From NCBI GenBank assembly GCA_021732545.1, contig JAKFUW010000151.1:1-20632 (forward strand): a stretch of DNA of 20,632 nucleotides, in the 5' to 3' direction. The position numbers and the translations under genes were made by a program. How positions within the stretch are numbered: the first letter of the stretch is position 1; each line of letters begins with the position of its first letter. The notes below the pieces were generated by a model. It worked only from the letters and a program-made list of their open reading frames with translations, did no database searches and was not told where the DNA came from. This document shows positions 20,233 to 20,632 of the stretch, one piece after another. Origin of the DNA: Alphaproteobacteria bacterium (GTDB taxonomy: Bacteria; Pseudomonadota; Alphaproteobacteria; Rickettsiales; UBA3002).

Positions 20233-20354
20233 GTCTAGAGGTGAGAACGGCCACCTCACACACCTGAAAAGGTAGGACGCCGAAAGGCCGAAGAGATGCG
20301 GGAACTGGCACCCCGCCTAGACAAAAGGGCACCCTAGTGGTGCCCTAATTTTTT
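20233..20354 (+). ncRNA. Structured small RNA of about 120 nt, family not recognised
   Basis: GTCTAG (20233-20238) pairs with CTAGAC (20317-20322) to close a multi-branched fold. Inside are AGGTG/CACCT (20239-20243 with 20252-20256), ACCT-GAAA-AGGT (20262-20273), GCC-GAAA-GGC (20279-20288) and GCGGG/CCCGC (20298-20302 with 20312-20316, loop AACTGGCAC). Two of the loops are GNRA tetraloops. CGGCC (20248-20252) can also pair with GGCCG (20286-20290), a possible pseudoknot or alternative fold. An intrinsic terminator follows at once. There is a good promoter but no reading frame, so this is a free-standing small RNA gene or a terminated leader. It lacks the conserved cores of SRP RNA, RNase P RNA and tmRNA. 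Confidence 0.7.
20326..20354 (+). terminator. Rho-independent terminator of the small RNA, probably working in both directions
   Basis: AGGGCACC-CTAGT-GGTGCCCT forms an eight-pair stem with a five-base loop, followed by AATTTTTT. On the minus strand the same stem is followed by TTTT, so it can also end the convergent gene, whose last codons lie within it. Confidence 0.9.
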
Positions 20355-20632
20355 GAGGTGCCCTGTTCTGAGCCTGCGCTCTATGGCTTGCTCAGATATT
20401 AAATACGCAGATTTAACAACATGATATTTAGCTTTGTGTTCGGCTTGATGACTGATGGCGATTAAAATCAACTGTTCCTCTACTTTTGCAATAATTTCAA
20501 AGCTATCTTGATTGTGTGGTGATTGGCCAACATATAAAACCTGACTCACCAATTCATGAAAATGAGCGACCAATTGAGCATAGCAATCTCGGTGTTTATC
20601 GTATATTTTATTTCTTGCTTTGCTTTCAAGAG
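20334..20632 (-). CDS. C-terminal part of a leftward gene of unknown function, cut by the window edge
   Basis: A minus-strand frame is open from the right edge to a TAG at 20336-20334, giving about 98 residues. An internal TTG at 20573 is only a possible start; the frame continues upstream without a stop (KARNKIYDKHRDCYAQL), so the gene probably begins outside. The sequence is charged and looks alpha-helical (SFEIIAKVEEQLILIAISHQ, then VVKSAYLISEQAIERRLRTG). No motif is recognised and there is no signal peptide in the visible part. Its last residues KKLGHH are encoded by the terminator stem shared with the convergent small RNA gene. Confidence 0.55.
   Translation of the reverse strand, partial: LESKARNKIYDKHRDCYAQLVAHFHELVSQVLYVGQSPHNQDSFEIIAKVEEQLILIAISHQAEHKAKYHVVKSAYLISEQAIERRLRTGHLKKLGHH

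Noticed and set aside
20233..20322. Cyclic di-GMP-I (GEMM) riboswitch, because a GAAA-capped hairpin is followed by GGACGC and AAAGGCC.
   Set aside because: The second hairpin with its tetraloop receptor and the other conserved core positions of that class are missing, and no gene on the same strand follows the terminator in the window.
20233..20354. SRP 4.5S RNA, RNase P RNA or tmRNA.
   Set aside because: The conserved GGTCAGGTCCGGAAGGAAGC core of SRP RNA is absent, the RNA is too short for RNase P RNA, and there is no tRNA-like acceptor part or tag frame for tmRNA.
1..20632. tRNA or rRNA genes, transposase genes, prophage genes or replication origins.
   Set aside because: None was found: no cloverleaf tRNA sequence, no transposase or integrase motif, and no cluster of DnaA boxes was noticed.

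Overview
The window reads as chromosomal DNA of a flagellated alphaproteobacterium. The support is gene content and order: a flgF-flgG-flgA-flgH cluster behind a near-consensus sigma-54 promoter, tpiA-secG divergent from ppiD-trpE-trpG-trpD-trpC, and comEC next to gltX. From memory of alphaproteobacterial genomes, ppiD-trpEGDC followed by comEC and gltX is a conserved neighbourhood. G+C looks close to half by eye. The species cannot be named. The density of palindromic intergenic elements recalls Rickettsiales/Holosporales-like or Micavibrio-like lineages, but that is inference.

Layout. 1-31: start of a leftward gene cut by the window edge. 177-667: a leftward ParE/RelE-type toxin-antitoxin pair. 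716-3858: the flagellar rod and L-ring operon (flgF, flgG, flgA, flgH). 3994-5157: tpiA and secG, leftward. 5273-5671: a small secreted protein, leftward. 5912-11976: ppiD and trpE, trpG, trpD, trpC, rightward. 11985-13734: a DUF599 membrane protein and an exported TraB/GumN-family protein. 13827-15896: comEC, leftward. 16096-17544: gltX. 17695-18197: a second toxin-antitoxin pair, leftward. 18333-20158: def, a small exported cysteine protein and fmt. 20233-20354: an unassigned structured small RNA gene with its own promoter and terminator. 20334-20632: the C-terminal part of a leftward gene of unknown function.

How the genes work together. FlgF and FlgG are rod proteins, FlgH the outer-membrane L-ring lipoprotein, and FlgA the presumed periplasmic chaperone for P-ring assembly. 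TrpE/TrpG, TrpD and TrpC carry out steps of tryptophan synthesis from chorismate. Fmt formylates the initiator tRNA and Def later removes the formyl group. SecG and PpiD serve protein export and periplasmic folding.

The most interesting layer is a set of eleven palindromic elements of about 70-150 bp in six sequence types. Most have GTCAT/ATGAC ends. They fill many of the gaps and also enter genes. One lies in frame inside gltX and adds 32 codons. Copies of another type form the N-termini of two unrelated exported proteins in the same reading frame, giving a similar peptide that runs into each signal sequence. A further element, built of four 10-bp hairpins with AGTA/TACT loops, separates trpE from trpG. 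This resembles the coding palindromes known from Rickettsia, but with several families in one short window.
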